A DNA stretch of 6,621 nt from Bacillota bacterium. GTDB lineage: Bacteria > Bacillota > Clostridia > Oscillospirales > Acutalibacteraceae. Positions 5,893 through 6,621 of this stretch are shown here, piece after piece. Numbering within the stretch: position 1 is the stretch's first letter; each line of letters begins with the position of its first letter. The stretch covers positions 1 through 6,621 of the forward strand of contig JAEWUH010000228.1 in the NCBI GenBank assembly GCA_023397245.1, read 5' to 3'. Position numbers and translations under genes: made by a program. Under the pieces are notes generated by a model, which had not been told where the DNA came from, did no database searches, and saw nothing but the letters and a program-made list of their open reading frames with translations.

Positions 5893-6621
5893 ATTGCCGC
5901 CCCGCTTTCTGACAGTTTTCCGCCGACATCCATCATAAAAACACCAAACTTATCTGACAGTTCGTCCGCTCTGAGTATCCCGGTAAGTTTTCCCTTTGCC
6001 ACCACGGCAATACGGTCGCAGATACTGCGAAGCTCATTTAATTCACTCGATGTAACGACGATCGTAATCCCGTCTTCGCGATTCAGTTTTTTCAGATAAT
6101 CAAGAATCAGTTTCTTCGCTCCTACATCCACCCCTCGGCTGGGCTCCGAAGCAAATATCATTTCCGGCTTCTGCAACAGCATAGACGCTATACATATCTT
6201 TTGTTGATTTCCGCCGCTTAAATATCCTACTTTTTCATTCATCCCGGTACACTTTATATCCAGATCCTGAATCATTTCCTCCGTTGCTTTCTCTGCAGCT
6301 TTTTTATCTTCCATCCGGATCCCGAGAAATCTCTTCGTAAAACGGTTATCGATTACTCGGCTGCTCATGATACAGTTCGTCTTTATGCTTTCGTCCAGTA
6401 TCAGGCCGACTTTTTTGCGATCTTCTGAAAGGAAGGCCATCCTCTTCGAAAGCACCTCTTTTGTGTTCCGGATATTTAGCGGTTCCCCTTTATATATAAC
6501 TGTTCCGCTTGCTTCATACAGCCCTCTGATTCCGTTTGAGATCCCGAGTTTTCCGGATCCGGCCAATCCGCAGATCCCAAATATTTCTCCTTGGTGAATA
6601 TCGAGCGAGATTCCATTGACG
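5889..6621 (-). CDS. ABC importer ATP-binding protein, RbsA/MglA-type, second nucleotide-binding domain (N-terminal part outside window)
   Basis: This is the C-terminal 243 residues of a double-domain ABC ATPase; the frame is open to the right edge (first complete codons read VNGISLDIHQGE). Counting from there, the Walker A region is GLAGSGKL (18-25). It is followed by the second-domain hallmark SEDRKKVGL, the signature LSGGNQQK (near 6199-6222), the Walker B region IFASEPSRGVD (near 6126-6162), then TSSELNEL where an H-loop histidine would sit. LSGGNQQK, SRGVDVGAKK and SSE at the H-loop place it with the second domain of RbsA/MglA-like ATPases, about 500 residues long, so roughly half is missing. 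The TTG at 6566 is internal, lying inside Walker A. Walker A lacks the usual Ser/Thr after Lys, and the Walker B Asp is Ser, so the site looks degenerate, as is common in second domains of this family. Its stop overlaps the permease start (ATGA). Confidence 0.88.
   Translation of the reverse strand, partial: VNGISLDIHQGEIFGICGLAGSGKLGISNGIRGLYEASGTVIYKGEPLNIRNTKEVLSKRMAFLSEDRKKVGLILDESIKTNCIMSSRVIDNRFTKRFLGIRMEDKKAAEKATEEMIQDLDIKCTGMNEKVGYLSGGNQQKICIASMLLQKPEMIFASEPSRGVDVGAKKLILDYLKKLNREDGITIVVTSSELNELRSICDRIAVVAKGKLTGILRADELSDKFGVFMMDVGGKLSESGAAI

Noticed and set aside
6564..6566. TTG as the start of the ABC ATPase
   Set aside because: It encodes the Leu within the Walker A motif GLAGSGK, and the frame continues upstream with typical NBD sequence to the window edge.

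Overview
The window looks like chromosomal DNA from an anaerobic Firmicute, most likely a Clostridia-type gut or fermentative bacterium. The grounds are moderate GC content, AT-rich intergenic stretches, strong purine-rich Shine-Dalgarno sites ahead of most starts, tightly packed operons, and protein families (2,4-diaminopentanoate-dehydrogenase-like, ribose/nucleoside-type ABC importer) that are common in amino-acid-fermenting clostridia. This is inference; no rRNA or taxonomic marker is present.

Layout. Two convergent operons meet at an intergenic region of 216 bases (1819-2034). On the + strand, the window opens inside a saccharopine-dehydrogenase-like gene (1-533, 5' end missing). A complete tandem paralogue of 411 codons follows (583-1818), ending in a long stem-loop that probably terminates transcription. 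On the - strand, reading right to left, are: the C-terminal half of a double-domain ABC ATPase (6621-5889, truncated by the window edge); two permeases of the BPD_transp_2 (RbsC / BmpA-nucleoside) superfamily (5892-4858 and 4868-3540); after 82 bases, a small VOC (glyoxalase-fold) protein (3457-3059); and a DapB/2,4-diaminopentanoate-dehydrogenase-like oxidoreductase (3066-2035). All - strand junctions except the 82-base gap overlap by 4, 11 or 8 bases, so this is probably one transcript whose start lies outside the window.

How the genes may work together. The ABC genes encode most of an importer for a small polar solute; its binding protein is not in view. Both enzyme sets belong to families that use NAD(P) to make or break C-N bonds at amino-acid carbons: the saccharopine dehydrogenase family (opine-like secondary amines or lysine) and the DapB-like amine dehydrogenase family. 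A plausible but unproven reading is uptake and oxidative cleavage of an amino-acid-derived amine, diamino acid or opine-like compound. The exact substrate cannot be read from the sequence. The most notable points are the tandem oxidoreductase paralogues, a VOC protein lacking most classical metal ligands and overlapping the amine-dehydrogenase-like gene, degenerate ATP-site residues in the ABC protein's second domain, and two strong hairpins in the convergent intergenic region. I see no phage, CRISPR, tRNA/rRNA or intact mobile element.
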